A stretch of DNA of 64,000 nucleotides from assembly GCA_014728035.1 (NCBI GenBank), contig WJMJ01000046.1, positions 124,001 through 188,000 on the forward strand. Reading direction: 5' to 3'. Below, piece after piece: positions 33,523-43,022 of the stretch. The translations under genes were made by a program, and so were the position numbers. Below the pieces are notes generated by a model. That model saw only the letters and a list, made by a program, of their open reading frames with translations. It ran no database searches and was not told the DNA's origin. Source of the DNA: Promethearchaeota archaeon (GTDB lineage Archaea; Asgardarchaeota; Thorarchaeia; Thorarchaeales; Thorarchaeaceae). How positions within the stretch are numbered: the stretch's first letter is position 1; the number at the start of each line of letters is the position of its first letter.

Positions 33523-34320
33523 ATGAAAATTGAAATCACGGTTCAGAATATGTTCTTCATATTTGTAATTGGTACCGCAGGTAGCGGAAAATCAGCTCTA
33601 ACAGCAGCGTTTGAAAAATGGCTGGCCACATCAGAGTTAGGTGTTACTGTCGTAAATCTTGATCCCGGAGTTGAAGACCCACCATACACCAGTGATGTGG
33701 ATATCAGAGAGTACGTTGATTATGGACAGATTATGCACGAATTTGGTCTAGGTCCAAATGGAGCTCTTGTTGCAGCACTGGATATGGCTATAAGTCATAT
33801 CGATGATCTGAAGGAAGAGATAATCGATTATGGAAGAAATTATGTATTGATAGACTGTCCGGGACAAATGGAATTATTTGCATATAGAAATTCAGGTCCT
33901 CTCCTCATATCTAGTTTGAAGGGAAATAATCCCGCCTTATCGTTATACCTATTGGATGCAAATATCGTACGAACCCCACCAGGCTACCTATCATCTATGT
34001 TATTAGGAATTTCAATAAACATTCGATTCTCATTGCCACAAATTGGTATTCTGAGTAAATCTGATTTGTTATCCGAAGAGAAAGTAAACGAAATTATTTC
34101 ATGGTCAACACAGCCATTCATTCTACAGGATGCTTTGGATATAACAGCAGAAGGAATGCTTAAGGAATATTCTTCTTCGATTTTGCGAGTGCTTGAAGAT
34201 ATTGGAAGTGGGTCATCTGTGTTGCCTATATCATCACGTCAGATGGAAGGAATGGAGATTCTATATGGGGAAATCCAGAGAATTCTTGCGGGAGGAGAAA
34301 ACTACCAAACATACGAGTAG
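33523..34320 (+). CDS. GPN-loop GTPase
   Basis: Homologue of eukaryotic GPN1-3 (XAB1) GTPases, which aid RNA polymerase II assembly. It has Walker A VIGTAGSGKSAL, the diagnostic FGLGPNGALVAAL loop, VLIDCPGQMELF as the G3 motif, and SKSD as the G4-like motif. The frame is open upstream, but MKIEITVQNMFF at 33523 or the MFFIF at 33550 gives the normal N-terminus. It is followed one base after the stop by the tRNA methyltransferase gene. Confidence 0.9.
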   Translation: MKIEITVQNMFFIFVIGTAGSGKSALTAAFEKWLATSELGVTVVNLDPGVEDPPYTSDVDIREYVDYGQIMHEFGLGPNGALVAALDMAISHIDDLKEEIIDYGRNYVLIDCPGQMELFAYRNSGPLLISSLKGNNPALSLYLLDANIVRTPPGYLSSMLLGISINIRFSLPQIGILSKSDLLSEEKVNEIISWSTQPFILQDALDITAEGMLKEYSSSILRVLEDIGSGSSVLPISSRQMEGMEILYGEIQRILAGGENYQTYE

Positions 34321-34321
34321 G

Positions 34322-35350
34322 ATGTCCCTAATGCACGAATACTTAATTGATATTTCAGGCGAAATTCCACATCTTGGAAAAGCCGAAGTTGATTCGCTTG
34401 TTGAAAATCATGATGGGGTATATAATCTCACATGGAATGGTACAGATGGAACATTGAAAACACAAAATAATCCAATTGAATTTCTGATAGATAGAGCTGC
34501 ATACTTGAAGAGAATCGTGAAAATCCTAAACAAAATTCCACGTGATACCTTGATTGCTCATTTGATGGATAAGGATATACTATCACGAATTGCACCATTT
34601 TCAAGCTTCAGTGTAAGAACGGAGTCTAGAATAAATGACTCATCTGAAGTTCGCGAGAGAATAACAAGAAAAATTGGAGCAAAAATTAAGAGTGTTTCAG
34701 GAGCTAAGGTATGTTTGGATTATCCCGAAAGAAAGTTTCTTGTTATCATGGACTCTTCAGAAATCATCCTAGGAGAGTATTACAATTCTAGAGTTCGCCC
34801 AAAACTTAGAAAACTAAAAACTGGAATGAGAAGATACTTTCATCCCTCAATGATGAATGCTTTTTTAGCTCGATCCATGTGTAACCTCGCAGGAGTAAAA
34901 AAGGGAAATATTGTGTTGGACCCATTCTGTGGAGCTGGTGGTTTGTTATGCGAGATTGCAGATGTAGGAGCAATTCCAGTAGGCATTGATTTGAGTTGGA
35001 AATTGGTAAATGGGGCACGTCTGAATCTGGAGGAGGATAGAATTCAGAGATATGGACTAGTCCAAGGTGATGCTTTTTCAATTCCAATCGAGAGATGTGA
35101 CTGTATTGTTACGGACCCGCCCTATGGAAGGTGTAGTTCAACTAGGGGAGCTCATTCAAAGCATCTTGTAAGGAGTCTAATCGAACAAGCACCGGAAATA
35201 GTCAAGCCAACAGGAAAAATATGCATTGGAGCTAGTTCTAAAATGAATGTGGATCAGATTATTGAGGATTTCGATATATCTACAAAATATAAAATATCTA
35301 TACCAGTTCATAAAGGGCTTATTAGAGAGATATTTGTTTTTAATGTCTAG
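34322..35350 (+). CDS. tRNA G10 N2-methyltransferase (TrmG10/Trm11-like)
   Basis: A 343-codon gene. The N-terminal half is a THUMP-containing RNA-binding region (SSEVRERITRKIGAKIKSVSGAKVCLDYPERKFLVIM). The C-terminal half is a Rossmann methyltransferase with motif I VLDPFCGAGGLLCEIA and the catalytic TDPPYGR. The HPSMMNAFLARSMCNLAG linker is typical of the Trm11/TrmG10 group, which modifies G10 in tRNA. The ATG is one base after the GPN GTPase stop. It converges with the UPF0201 gene with a 4-base overlap. Confidence 0.88.
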   Translation: MSLMHEYLIDISGEIPHLGKAEVDSLVENHDGVYNLTWNGTDGTLKTQNNPIEFLIDRAAYLKRIVKILNKIPRDTLIAHLMDKDILSRIAPFSSFSVRTESRINDSSEVRERITRKIGAKIKSVSGAKVCLDYPERKFLVIMDSSEIILGEYYNSRVRPKLRKLKTGMRRYFHPSMMNAFLARSMCNLAGVKKGNIVLDPFCGAGGLLCEIADVGAIPVGIDLSWKLVNGARLNLEEDRIQRYGLVQGDAFSIPIERCDCIVTDPPYGRCSSTRGAHSKHLVRSLIEQAPEIVKPTGKICIGASSKMNVDQIIEDFDISTKYKISIPVHKGLIREIFVFNV

Positions 35351-35772
35351 TTTTGAACAATACGTCCACCTTTTGTTGGAGGAGTAAACCATTTGAGAAA
35401 TATTTCAAATCGATTCATTTCTTCAAAAAACAGCTCAACAAGTATACTTCCAAGAGGGGGGTCTTCAGCAGAATCATCCAAGATACGAAAACGTCCAACA
35501 GTAATTGCTTGTTTATCAAACTTGAAGAAAGTACTTGTTCCATTCCAGTTTTGTTCAAGTCGTTTCCGGACAGTATCAATTATTCTTAAATTATGAATCA
35601 AGTCTCTCAAAAGTTCAAGCGTTTCTTGGTCATTTGATGTATAAATTAGATAGCGAGTACCCATTATCTCCGTTATTTCAAAAGAAAGTGGAAAGAAGAT
35701 CACCTCAATGCTACTTTTGATAACTTCAACAGATTCAGTAGAGTATACGGGACAACGAACAGCATATTTCAA
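35347..35772 (-). CDS. UPF0201-family RNA-binding protein
   Basis: About 141 residues matching the archaeal UPF0201 (DUF54) family, which resembles an L5-like RNA-binding fold. It has AVRCPVYSTESVEVIKSSIEVIFFP, a middle helix LELLRDLIHNLRIIDTVRKRLEQN and FFKFDKQAITVGRFRILDD. A TTG at 35772, one base after the stop of the UPF0200 gene, is the probable start. The longer open frame would lie inside that gene. In some archaea UPF0200 and UPF0201 are fused, so the adjacency is expected. Confidence 0.75.
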   Translation of the reverse strand: MKYAVRCPVYSTESVEVIKSSIEVIFFPLSFEITEIMGTRYLIYTSNDQETLELLRDLIHNLRIIDTVRKRLEQNWNGTSTFFKFDKQAITVGRFRILDDSAEDPPLGSILVELFFEEMNRFEIFLKWFTPPTKGGRIVQN

Positions 35773-35773
35773 T

Positions 35774-36313
35774 TCACAACAACTCTTTGATGGTATTGGT
35801 ACATATAATCTGAAATTTTTCAAGTGATAATTCATTGACAAGCATTATATCACTCATAGCAATTACCCCACCCAGTCCAACAGAGAGTTCCCTAATATCT
35901 CGCTCTTTGAAGGATTCCCAGTCTGTTGGGGCGTCATCGCGCTTTCTTTCTTGTAGACGATTGAATCGAGTATTAGGAGAAGCATGAACGCATACTATCT
36001 TTAGATTGTCGCAATAGGACTGGAAAACATCTATTTCAGCCAAACTTCTACAACCTTCTATTAGAATCACATCATTGTTTAATTTTAATATGGCGTCGAT
36101 ACAGTATTTGGCGACTGCTCCAGGCCCTTCCTTTTCTCTAATTTCAAGCATAGTAATACGAGTGTTCGTGGGGGTTGGTTTGAGCCCCTTTCTACAAGTA
36201 ATTTCGCGTATTATGTCACCCATTACAATAACAGGGACATCTAAATCACTTGCAGCCTTGGCAATTTCACTTTTTCCAGCACCAGGCATACCTGTAACAA
36301 CAATAAGATTCAT
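35774..36313 (-). CDS. UPF0200-family P-loop nucleotide kinase-like protein
   Basis: A 179-residue P-loop protein. It has Walker A VTGMPGAGKSEIAKAA, the family block VPVIVMGDIIREIT, then KEGPGAVAKYCIDAIL and VILIEGCRSLAEIDVF. It resembles dephospho-CoA and adenylate kinases and is grouped as UPF0200, with the substrate not settled. The lid region has QERKRDDAPTDWESFKERD. It is upstream of and nearly abutting the UPF0201 gene. Confidence 0.82.
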   Translation of the reverse strand: MNLIVVTGMPGAGKSEIAKAASDLDVPVIVMGDIIREITCRKGLKPTPTNTRITMLEIREKEGPGAVAKYCIDAILKLNNDVILIEGCRSLAEIDVFQSYCDNLKIVCVHASPNTRFNRLQERKRDDAPTDWESFKERDIRELSVGLGGVIAMSDIMLVNELSLEKFQIICTNTIKELL

Positions 36314-36429
36314 TTTTCTTGCCCCTTAGCTCATACGCTCTATTTGGAACGGTCAAAACCATTATGCTTTAAGAGTTCCTAATTGCTAAATATCGGATGA
36401 CATCAATCGTTTTTGGAGAGCAAAAATTA

Positions 36430-36993
36430 ATGGATAACAAATTAAGATCATTTATCAGTGTGAATATTTCGAATGAAACACTACTAGAAAGAATTATGGA
36501 CATACAAAATGCACTAGATTATACTGCAGCAAAGATTAAAAAAATAAAGCCAGAGAATATCCATTTTACATTACGCTTTCTCGGAAACACATCTGAATCA
36601 AAGCTCGCCCTAATAAAAAAAGAGCTTGAAAAAGCATCATTCAACCCATTTAGAATCATCATCGAAGGAGTTGGCGTTTTCCCCAAGGTAAATAAACCAA
36701 GAATCATCTGGGTAGGAGTTACCCATAATGCACCCCAATTTGTAGAATTGAAAGAACAAATTGACAATGGACTAAAAAATTTAGGTTATGATAAAGATAG
36801 AAAATTTATTCCACATGCTACGATAGCTAGAGTAAGATACATCAAGAAAAAAGAACTGCTTAAGCAAAATATAACACATCTTTCAGAACGTATGATAGGA
36901 GAAATGGAAATATATCAATTTTCAATGATGATTAGCACTCTCACACCAGATGGACCAATTTATAAAAAATTATGGAGTATTAGCAGTTCGTAG
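36430..36993 (+). CDS. thpR: RNA 2',3'-cyclic phosphodiesterase (ThpR/LigT)
   Basis: A 2H-phosphoesterase family enzyme that opens 2',3'-cyclic phosphates on RNA. Both histidine motifs are present: HFTLRFLG (H-x-T) and HATIARVR (H-x-T). The N-terminal LRSFISVNIS is typical. The ATG at 36430 (MDNKLRSF) follows GGAGAG by nine bases and is preferred over the upstream ATG at 36397. The 187 residues are the usual length. It precedes tRNA-Pro on the opposite strand. Confidence 0.9.
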   Translation: MDNKLRSFISVNISNETLLERIMDIQNALDYTAAKIKKIKPENIHFTLRFLGNTSESKLALIKKELEKASFNPFRIIIEGVGVFPKVNKPRIIWVGVTHNAPQFVELKEQIDNGLKNLGYDKDRKFIPHATIARVRYIKKKELLKQNITHLSERMIGEMEIYQFSMMISTLTPDGPIYKKLWSISSS

Positions 36994-37008
36994 GTCGAGG
37001 AGGAGTGG

Positions 37009-37082
37009 TGGGCCGGGGGCGACTTGAACGCCCGATCTCTTGCACCCCAAGCAAGAATCATACCAAGCTAGACTACCGACCC
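37009..37082 (-). tRNA. tRNA-Pro(GGG), uninterrupted
   Basis: On the minus strand the acceptor GGGTCGG pairs with CCGGCCC (one G-U pair), then discriminator A and an encoded CCA (37006-37008). The anticodon stem CTTGC/GCAAG closes the loop TTGGGGT, giving anticodon GGG. The T-arm is GGGCG-TTCAAGT-CGCCC. At 74 bases it needs no intron, unlike the other four tRNA genes in the window. Confidence 0.92.
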
Positions 37083-37195
37083 GAATTCATGTATGAGGGT
37101 GATACTTGCGATAATGAAAGAGAAAATAAACGTTACCAATCACCTATGAATGTTGGAACACGTGTTCTAGTTTATAGAATGACACAGTTTATAGG

Positions 37196-38281
37196 ATGAA
37201 AACGTGTGATATACAAACAGGGATAGCAATGGTGACCAAGATAGTATATGATGAAATATTCAAGCTTCATGAGATGGCGCCAGGACACCCAGAGAATCCA
37301 CTTCGTTTAGAAGCAGCATTAGAAGGGATTAGAGAAATTAACACCATTGAGGGAGAAATTGGATTCCTTAAACCAAAGAGAGCAGAATTAGAAGATATTT
37401 ACAAAATTCATGACAAAAAGTATATTGAACATGTAAAAGATCAATCGGAAAAAGGAGGCGGATTTTTCACGCTAGATACTACATCCAATGAGCACACATA
37501 TTTAGCATCACTTTTCGCAGCTGGAGGAGGAGTATTAGCAGTTAATGAAATAGTTCGTAATTCTGTAAAGAATGCATTGGTACTTTGTCGTCCACCAGGA
37601 CATCATGCAGAGTTCGGACGAGCTTTCGGATTCTGCTTCGTTAACAATATAGCAATTGCTGCAAAATATCTAATTGATACAACAGATTGCAACAGAGTAA
37701 TGATTATAGATTATGATGCACATCATGGGAACGGAACACAGAATGCATTCTATTCAACAAATGATGTGATGTACATTGGATTACACCAAGATGGTAGAAC
37801 TCTTTTCCCTGGGACAGGATTTGTAGGAGAAATTGGAGAAGGGGACGGAAAAGGATACAACATTAATATTCCCATGATACCTACTGCAGGAGATTGGGCA
37901 TATGGAATAGCCTTTGATGAAGTGATTCAACCTATTGCAGAATCGTATAATCCAGACTTCATTCTCGTATCATCGGGATTTGATTGCCATTATCAAGACC
38001 CATTAGCTCAACTAGGACTTACATATCAAGGAATAATTAATATCAATCAAAGGCTAATAGATATCGCTGAAAAAATAGCAAGTGGAAGAATTGCATTTTT
38101 CTTAGAGGGCGGATATAATCTTGGAGTGATAAAACAAGCTAGTAAACATCTTGTAGAACAATTAGCTGGAATTCCAATTGAAAAAATTCCAGAGCAACAT
38201 CACAAAGAGAACAAACATGAAGAGAATATACAATTAATAATCCAAGAATTAAAAAAACAACTAACAGAATTATGCTTCTAA
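37196..38281 (+). CDS. Histone deacetylase-family amidohydrolase
   Basis: A class II HDAC/acetoin-utilisation family zinc enzyme of about 350-361 residues. It has the HPENPLRLEAALEGI opening, RPPGHHAEFGRAFGFCFVNNIAIAA with the catalytic His pair, the zinc ligands in DYDAHHGNGTQ and GFDCHYQDPLAQLG, and FFLEGGYNLG near the end. In archaea likely substrates are acetylated proteins or polyamines, and this cannot be told from the sequence. The ATG at 37229 (MVTKIVYDE) is an alternative start. A charged tail rich in His, Glu and Lys follows the catalytic domain. Confidence 0.88.
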   Translation: MKTCDIQTGIAMVTKIVYDEIFKLHEMAPGHPENPLRLEAALEGIREINTIEGEIGFLKPKRAELEDIYKIHDKKYIEHVKDQSEKGGGFFTLDTTSNEHTYLASLFAAGGGVLAVNEIVRNSVKNALVLCRPPGHHAEFGRAFGFCFVNNIAIAAKYLIDTTDCNRVMIIDYDAHHGNGTQNAFYSTNDVMYIGLHQDGRTLFPGTGFVGEIGEGDGKGYNINIPMIPTAGDWAYGIAFDEVIQPIAESYNPDFILVSSGFDCHYQDPLAQLGLTYQGIININQRLIDIAEKIASGRIAFFLEGGYNLGVIKQASKHLVEQLAGIPIEKIPEQHHKENKHEENIQLIIQELKKQLTELCF

Positions 38282-38529
38282 TTATCTTCAAAATTTTCGT
38301 GTGTGATTCGAGTGGAATGTTCTATGTGGCATAGAAGTTCTGGACTTTCTTGAACTTAAACAACGAAACATCAAATCTCAACTGTTTCGAAATAGAAAAT
38401 ATTTCTAGGAAATCATCTTGTTGTGACAGAGGGGATTCAGTGATACTATGGTGTGTCGAAAGAGAGACAATTCTGTCATGGATAAGCACATCAAATACTC
38501 CGATTAATTTTCATCAGGTTTTCGGATTT
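38282..38529. other. Gene-free region, nothing recognised
   Basis: This 248-base stretch between the convergent ends of the deacetylase-family and MCM genes holds no convincing CDS or structured RNA that I can identify. A 78-codon plus-strand frame starting at 38350 has no ribosome binding site or protein-like composition and runs into the MCM gene. Confidence 0.4.
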
Positions 38530-41500
38530 TTATGGCCGCTTTATTTTTTCTCCGCCAGGATTAAAGAGGATACCTTCTGTAAGTAACTTACTTAATGCCT
38601 CTTCTGCACGTTCTTTTGAAAGACCCATTTCGCTTACTCTTTGCAATAAAGTTTCTTTCTCAATAGACGATTTTCCTTCTGCTTCAAAGGCCTTCATAGC
38701 AGCTAATATGATTTCTGATGCATTGCGTTGAGATGCACTAATAGGAGATGCAATACGATCAATATCGATTCTCTTTGTTACGGGATCAAAAGCAACCATT
38801 CGTAACGATTCTTCCATAAGATGTACCGCAGCCTGTGCGTCTTCTCGACTCACTTCAGTATTTAGTGAAACTCTTGCACGTGCTTCCGATAAGCGAACCA
38901 ATGCTTCAAGCTGCCTAGCGGTGATAGGAACAGGAGCAGCACCACCTTCAGCTCGAGACCTAAGACCTACATAAAAGGATTCTATTACTTCAGCAGCTTC
39001 AGCTGTAAGTTGAGGCGTCACATGAATATTTGCGTATCCAATGTATTTTTTCAGAAAATCGGGTTCAATAGGAGGAATTGTTTCTTTCTCTTTTGTTGTC
39101 TGCATACGGTGCATACCCAAAATGAATTTTGCTAATTCCCGGTCTTTACTTTCTTCAACAGTATCTACTAGAATCCATATGAGGTCGAATCGAGACAATA
39201 TAGTAAAAGGAAGCTTAATGTTATCTTGAATTGACAACGAGGGTTCGTATCGACCAAGAGTGGGATTTGCTGCAGCCAATATAGAGGTACGTGCATTTAG
39301 TGTAGCGACAATTCCAGCTTTAGCAATGCTAACGGTATTATGAAGAATGGTACCTTGACTGATGAAGCTGTGTTCGGGTTCAACCGTTACATCATACACG
39401 TATTCCGTGGAATATGGGCCTGCATTATCAATACGCCGTATACTTTCAATTCTTAGAAAGCTAAGAATTCCTTCAAGATGGGATTCTATTTTCTCGATTT
39501 CGGAGTCAAGTACATCCAATTCAGCTCTGATAGATCTTTTCAGTTTCTCAATAGTCTTCTCTAGTAATTCAATTGAATAGTCACCATTTTCAAGATGGTA
39601 TATGGAAGATTTACTTATACCAATCTTTTGAGCAGCTGTTTCCTGTGACCATTTGAGAATTTTTCGTAACGATTTCAAAGAGTCTGATGCATTTTCAAAA
39701 TTTTCTCCAACCTGCTTTCTTGCATTTATGATGGAATCGAGACATTTTCTAAGCATATATCTTGTAATTCCGAATCCATCTTGTATCGAACGATAGAAAT
39801 CGCAATCATGGGTAATGCCTACCCGCCTACTCAGTTGCATCAGTCTTTCACCAAAGCTTTGTAGAAAGACATCATGATGGTCGTTTCTTCTACTAGATTG
39901 TTTAATAATCTGGTCGATTCTCTCAAGACGTGAGTCCCACTCTTCAACAAATTTATCCCTGAAAAGAGGAAGAGAATTACTTCGAATGACGACCTTGTAA
40001 GAATTATTATGGGAGTCAGCCAATATTTTACTTTGTAATCCAATTCCTAGAAGAAGATCTTGATAATCGCAAGCTAATCCTGATGATGCAGTTCGATAAG
40101 ACACCTCTTCAGATTCAACAGCTCCAGCTCCTATGAAAGCAGATTTTAGAAAACTAATTATCGCCTTCTCTCCAGACTTAAAAAGCTGAGAAGGTATACG
40201 TTTCTGAGTTGAAAGATTCATTATCTCGGGAAAATTCTCAGAAAAGAAATCCATCAGTTGAACCGAAACAAAACGAATCGTACGATTCCGTTCAACATAA
40301 TCAACACTTTCAATTCCAAAAATATCTTGCATCAAATTAAGAAGATCATTCTTAATTTGGACTGAAGTTGTGGAGAATTCAATTTCATTAGTAGATTCAT
40401 CATAGCGATATCCTTCTGTAACAAAATAACCCAGAATTCGAGCCAAATTGTTCGACATACGTGCTGGTTGAATTATTGCTTCTACAGGCTTGTGAGATGC
40501 TTGAACTGCTGTCAGAATTGCCCCAGGATTGTGACCACAGGGCATTTTTCGTGGAGCAGGAACAAAAGCACCAACCATAGCATCCTCTGCAGGAATTGTT
40601 CTAACATCTCCATCCTTGTATATAAACAAGGGATGGTCTGGAGTTACGACAATCTTCCGACCATTACCAAATGCGACTTCAATGAAATAATCAGGGGCGG
40701 TATGACGGCTGACTCTATCCACTTTCACCTTTCTGACAGTAATGAAGTTGGTGGTATAAAGTTCCAAATTGAGAGAGATTGTATCAACTATCTCACAATT
40801 TACACCTTGAACAACTCTTTTAGGATGCGCATCGAACAATCTATCAACAATGGACCCAATGGGAAGCCTGCGTCCATCAGTAAGAAGAATCTCTGTCGAG
40901 GGATGGAAACTATGTTGTTCCATCGCCTCATGAATTGCAGTTCTGTCATTAGGGTCCATTTTATCAAATTCATCAATGCACGCAATACCTTGGTCAGCTA
41001 AAACTAATGCTCCAGCTTCGAGTGTCATTGAGCCGGTATCGGTATCATGGACAACAGCAGCAGTAAGTCCTGCAGCTGTGGTGCCTTTTCCAGAAGTATA
41101 CAAACTTCGTGATGCTAACTTTGCCACGAATTTTAGAATTTGGCTCTTACCTGTGCCAGGGTCTCCAATCATCAGAATATTGGAACGCCCCCTTAATCGA
41201 GTTCCATCGGGAAGAGTTTTTCCAACCCCACCAAATAGAAGTAAAGCAATTGATTCTTTTATGAATTCATGACCATGTATTGAAGGAGCAATTGAAGCGA
41301 AAATACGCTCGTGAATGTAGGGGTCCTCAGATAGCTCGTGAATCCGTTTTTCTTCTTCATCTGATATTTCCAACTGTTCATATTCTTTTTCGGTTATTTC
41401 AACTCCATTAGCTTCAATGAATACATTGAAAGTAGCTAGTTTGCCACCGCGACGAGAGAAATCAGGAGATGTTTGAAGAATTCCTGAAACCTTCACCAAA

Positions 41501-42171
41501 TCACCTGGTCTAGATATATCGACAATATCACCTTCAAGAGTAACATCAACTGATCGAGGCATTTGGCCGGGAGGTAATTCTTCAGGAGACTCCTGAATAC
41601 GTACTCTTTGCCAATCGATGAATTGAGATTCTTCTGGCAATAGTTTCATTGGAGTCTTTTTCATACAGGTTGGACACATTACAGGTTCGGAGTATCGACC
41701 ACCTTCCAGCTCATGTGACAAAGGATTAGAACAGATTCGACATTCAAACACAGCTTTAACTAGCAAGGGTTTAACTTCACTTGCACGCATCATTATTCCA
41801 CTAATACGAATCAAATGACCAATATGTCTAGAACGAATAGCTCTTAGGGGTACAGTATCAAGGTAGTTGGTTATTCGTACCTTGATAATACCCTCATCAA
41901 TACTTTCAATATAATCAGGATCTTCGATTCTTAAAATCGACACTAGTGCATTACTTATACTTCTAATAAATTCAGAGGGGGTTTCAGCAGCTTCTGTAAT
42001 AAAGATGCTATCAAAACTAGCTAAATCTTGAAAATCAACAGATAATGAGGTTTCATCATTTAAGGACATTCTCTGGACGCGATTCCAGTATGTCAAAGCA
42101 CCTTGTTCATCCGTATAGCTTCGTAGAAAATTTTGGAATCTTTCTTCCAATGAGTCTAACTCGGTCGTCAT
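38530..42171 (-). CDS. mcm: MCM replicative helicase precursor with an intein
   Basis: AAA+ helicase core of the CMG complex. The N-terminal part (residues 1-270) has a zinc site (CRIC ... CPTC, 144-169) and OB-fold. The ATPase part has Walker A IGDPGTGKSQIL (335-346), Walker B ACIDEFDKM (397-405), sensor 1 LAAANP and the arginine finger SRFDL, followed by a C-terminal winged helix. The 1213-residue frame is interrupted at residues 421-945 by an intein placed between AIHEAMEQH and TVSIAKAG, a highly conserved site. Removal leaves a 688-residue MCM of normal length. GINS23 lies 140 bases upstream on the same strand, a frequent archaeal pairing. Confidence 0.95.
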   Translation of the reverse strand: MTTELDSLEERFQNFLRSYTDEQGALTYWNRVQRMSLNDETSLSVDFQDLASFDSIFITEAAETPSEFIRSISNALVSILRIEDPDYIESIDEGIIKVRITNYLDTVPLRAIRSRHIGHLIRISGIMMRASEVKPLLVKAVFECRICSNPLSHELEGGRYSEPVMCPTCMKKTPMKLLPEESQFIDWQRVRIQESPEELPPGQMPRSVDVTLEGDIVDISRPGDLVKVSGILQTSPDFSRRGGKLATFNVFIEANGVEITEKEYEQLEISDEEEKRIHELSEDPYIHERIFASIAPSIHGHEFIKESIALLLFGGVGKTLPDGTRLRGRSNILMIGDPGTGKSQILKFVAKLASRSLYTSGKGTTAAGLTAAVVHDTDTGSMTLEAGALVLADQGIACIDEFDKMDPNDRTAIHEAMEQHSFHPSTEILLTDGRRLPIGSIVDRLFDAHPKRVVQGVNCEIVDTISLNLELYTTNFITVRKVKVDRVSRHTAPDYFIEVAFGNGRKIVVTPDHPLFIYKDGDVRTIPAEDAMVGAFVPAPRKMPCGHNPGAILTAVQASHKPVEAIIQPARMSNNLARILGYFVTEGYRYDESTNEIEFSTTSVQIKNDLLNLMQDIFGIESVDYVERNRTIRFVSVQLMDFFSENFPEIMNLSTQKRIPSQLFKSGEKAIISFLKSAFIGAGAVESEEVSYRTASSGLACDYQDLLLGIGLQSKILADSHNNSYKVVIRSNSLPLFRDKFVEEWDSRLERIDQIIKQSSRRNDHHDVFLQSFGERLMQLSRRVGITHDCDFYRSIQDGFGITRYMLRKCLDSIINARKQVGENFENASDSLKSLRKILKWSQETAAQKIGISKSSIYHLENGDYSIELLEKTIEKLKRSIRAELDVLDSEIEKIESHLEGILSFLRIESIRRIDNAGPYSTEYVYDVTVEPEHSFISQGTILHNTVSIAKAGIVATLNARTSILAAANPTLGRYEPSLSIQDNIKLPFTILSRFDLIWILVDTVEESKDRELAKFILGMHRMQTTKEKETIPPIEPDFLKKYIGYANIHVTPQLTAEAAEVIESFYVGLRSRAEGGAAPVPITARQLEALVRLSEARARVSLNTEVSREDAQAAVHLMEESLRMVAFDPVTKRIDIDRIASPISASQRNASEIILAAMKAFEAEGKSSIEKETLLQRVSEMGLSKERAEEALSKLLTEGILFNPGGEKIKRP
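39337..40911 (-). mobile_element. MCM intein with degenerate LAGLIDADG nuclease and HTH
   Basis: Residues 421-945 of the MCM frame (525 aa). It starts with Ser (SFHPSTEILLTDGRRLPIG, block A) instead of the more common Cys. It has a block B-like PDHPLFI, ends HSFISQGTILHN (blocks F and G) and is followed by Thr as the +1 residue. The endonuclease part has a first motif ARILGYFVTEGY, but the second reads FLKSAFIGAGAV, where the usual catalytic Asp is replaced, so DNA cutting is probably lost. A helix-turn-helix segment (WSQETAAQKIGISKSSIYHLENG) lies near residue 840-864. Splicing residues look intact. Confidence 0.92.
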
Positions 42172-42311
42172 TATTCAGAAGCCTCACTTATAGAGTTACA
42201 TTGTTATCATTTCGAGTCAATCGAAGTTCAAAGAGTGTATCTCTCATAGAGATATTAAAAACACTCTCAAGGATAACGAGTAATATCATTAAGGCAATTA
42301 AGTTCTGTGTA

Positions 42312-42881
42312 TTACTCAAGAAGTTCTTTTCGCCAATCAGAGAGAAGAGAGGTTAATTGTTCACCCAACCAACGTTCTTCCAAGGTCATTTCATTTCGCA
42401 TATCTTGTAATGCACCAGACTTTGCAATTCTCAATATTTTGGATAAGCGGGTTTGAACCAGAAAGGGGAGCATTTGCTGTGTTCTCTCAATTTCATCATA
42501 TCTTCTTTTGTCAAGAATAGTTTTGTCATTTTGTAACCTAGCTATTTTCCTGCATAATGCTTGATACAGTAAAGGAGGAATTGCCTGCATTTTATGAGGA
42601 TGCCGTTCTTCAGCACGGTGAATATTTTGAAGATTTCTTGAAGATTCATATTCATTTTGTGAATCAATTTCAATAATCTGTTCCTTTAGAAGTACTTCAA
42701 TGACCCAATTGGGAAGTTCAACCTTAGAACCGGATTTGAAAGGGCCAATAATACGACCACTGATAGTCATTTTTGGTATATCTTTTTGAAAGATACAACT
42801 TCTTACTTCATGTAAAAATTCCAACCCAAAACGATTCATTACATCTTCAGGCAAATCAACCAGTTGCATTATAGTCACCAT
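42312..42881 (-). CDS. GINS complex subunit, Gins23 type
   Basis: A 189-residue GINS subunit in the Psf2/Psf3 arrangement, with the small B domain first (KMTISGRIIGPFKSGSKVELPNWVIEVLLKEQ) and the helical A domain after (ALCRKIARLQNDKTILDKRRYDEIE ... RLSKILRIAKSG). It forms a tetramer with Gins15 (825-1436). It lies upstream of mcm in the same direction, consistent with coordinated expression of CMG parts. Confidence 0.85.
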   Translation of the reverse strand: MVTIMQLVDLPEDVMNRFGLEFLHEVRSCIFQKDIPKMTISGRIIGPFKSGSKVELPNWVIEVLLKEQIIEIDSQNEYESSRNLQNIHRAEERHPHKMQAIPPLLYQALCRKIARLQNDKTILDKRRYDEIERTQQMLPFLVQTRLSKILRIAKSGALQDMRNEMTLEERWLGEQLTSLLSDWRKELLE

Positions 42882-43022
42882 TAGGATAACGAATTGATAT
42901 CAAGGTATACTCGTTTAAATATCACCATTCAAAGTTAAGCCGGAGAATCTATTAGGATTCTGATGAGGACCAGTACTAGATACCTACTATATGAAATAAA
43001 TGTGTGGATGTGAAATTATCTA

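Noticed and set aside
37005-37199. 64-codon plus-strand frame over tRNA-Pro
   Set aside because: It covers the antisense of the tRNA gene and has no independent coding evidence.
38350-38586. 78-codon plus-strand frame after the deacetylase-family gene
   Set aside because: No ribosome binding site, unusual composition, and it overlaps the 3' end of MCM in antisense.
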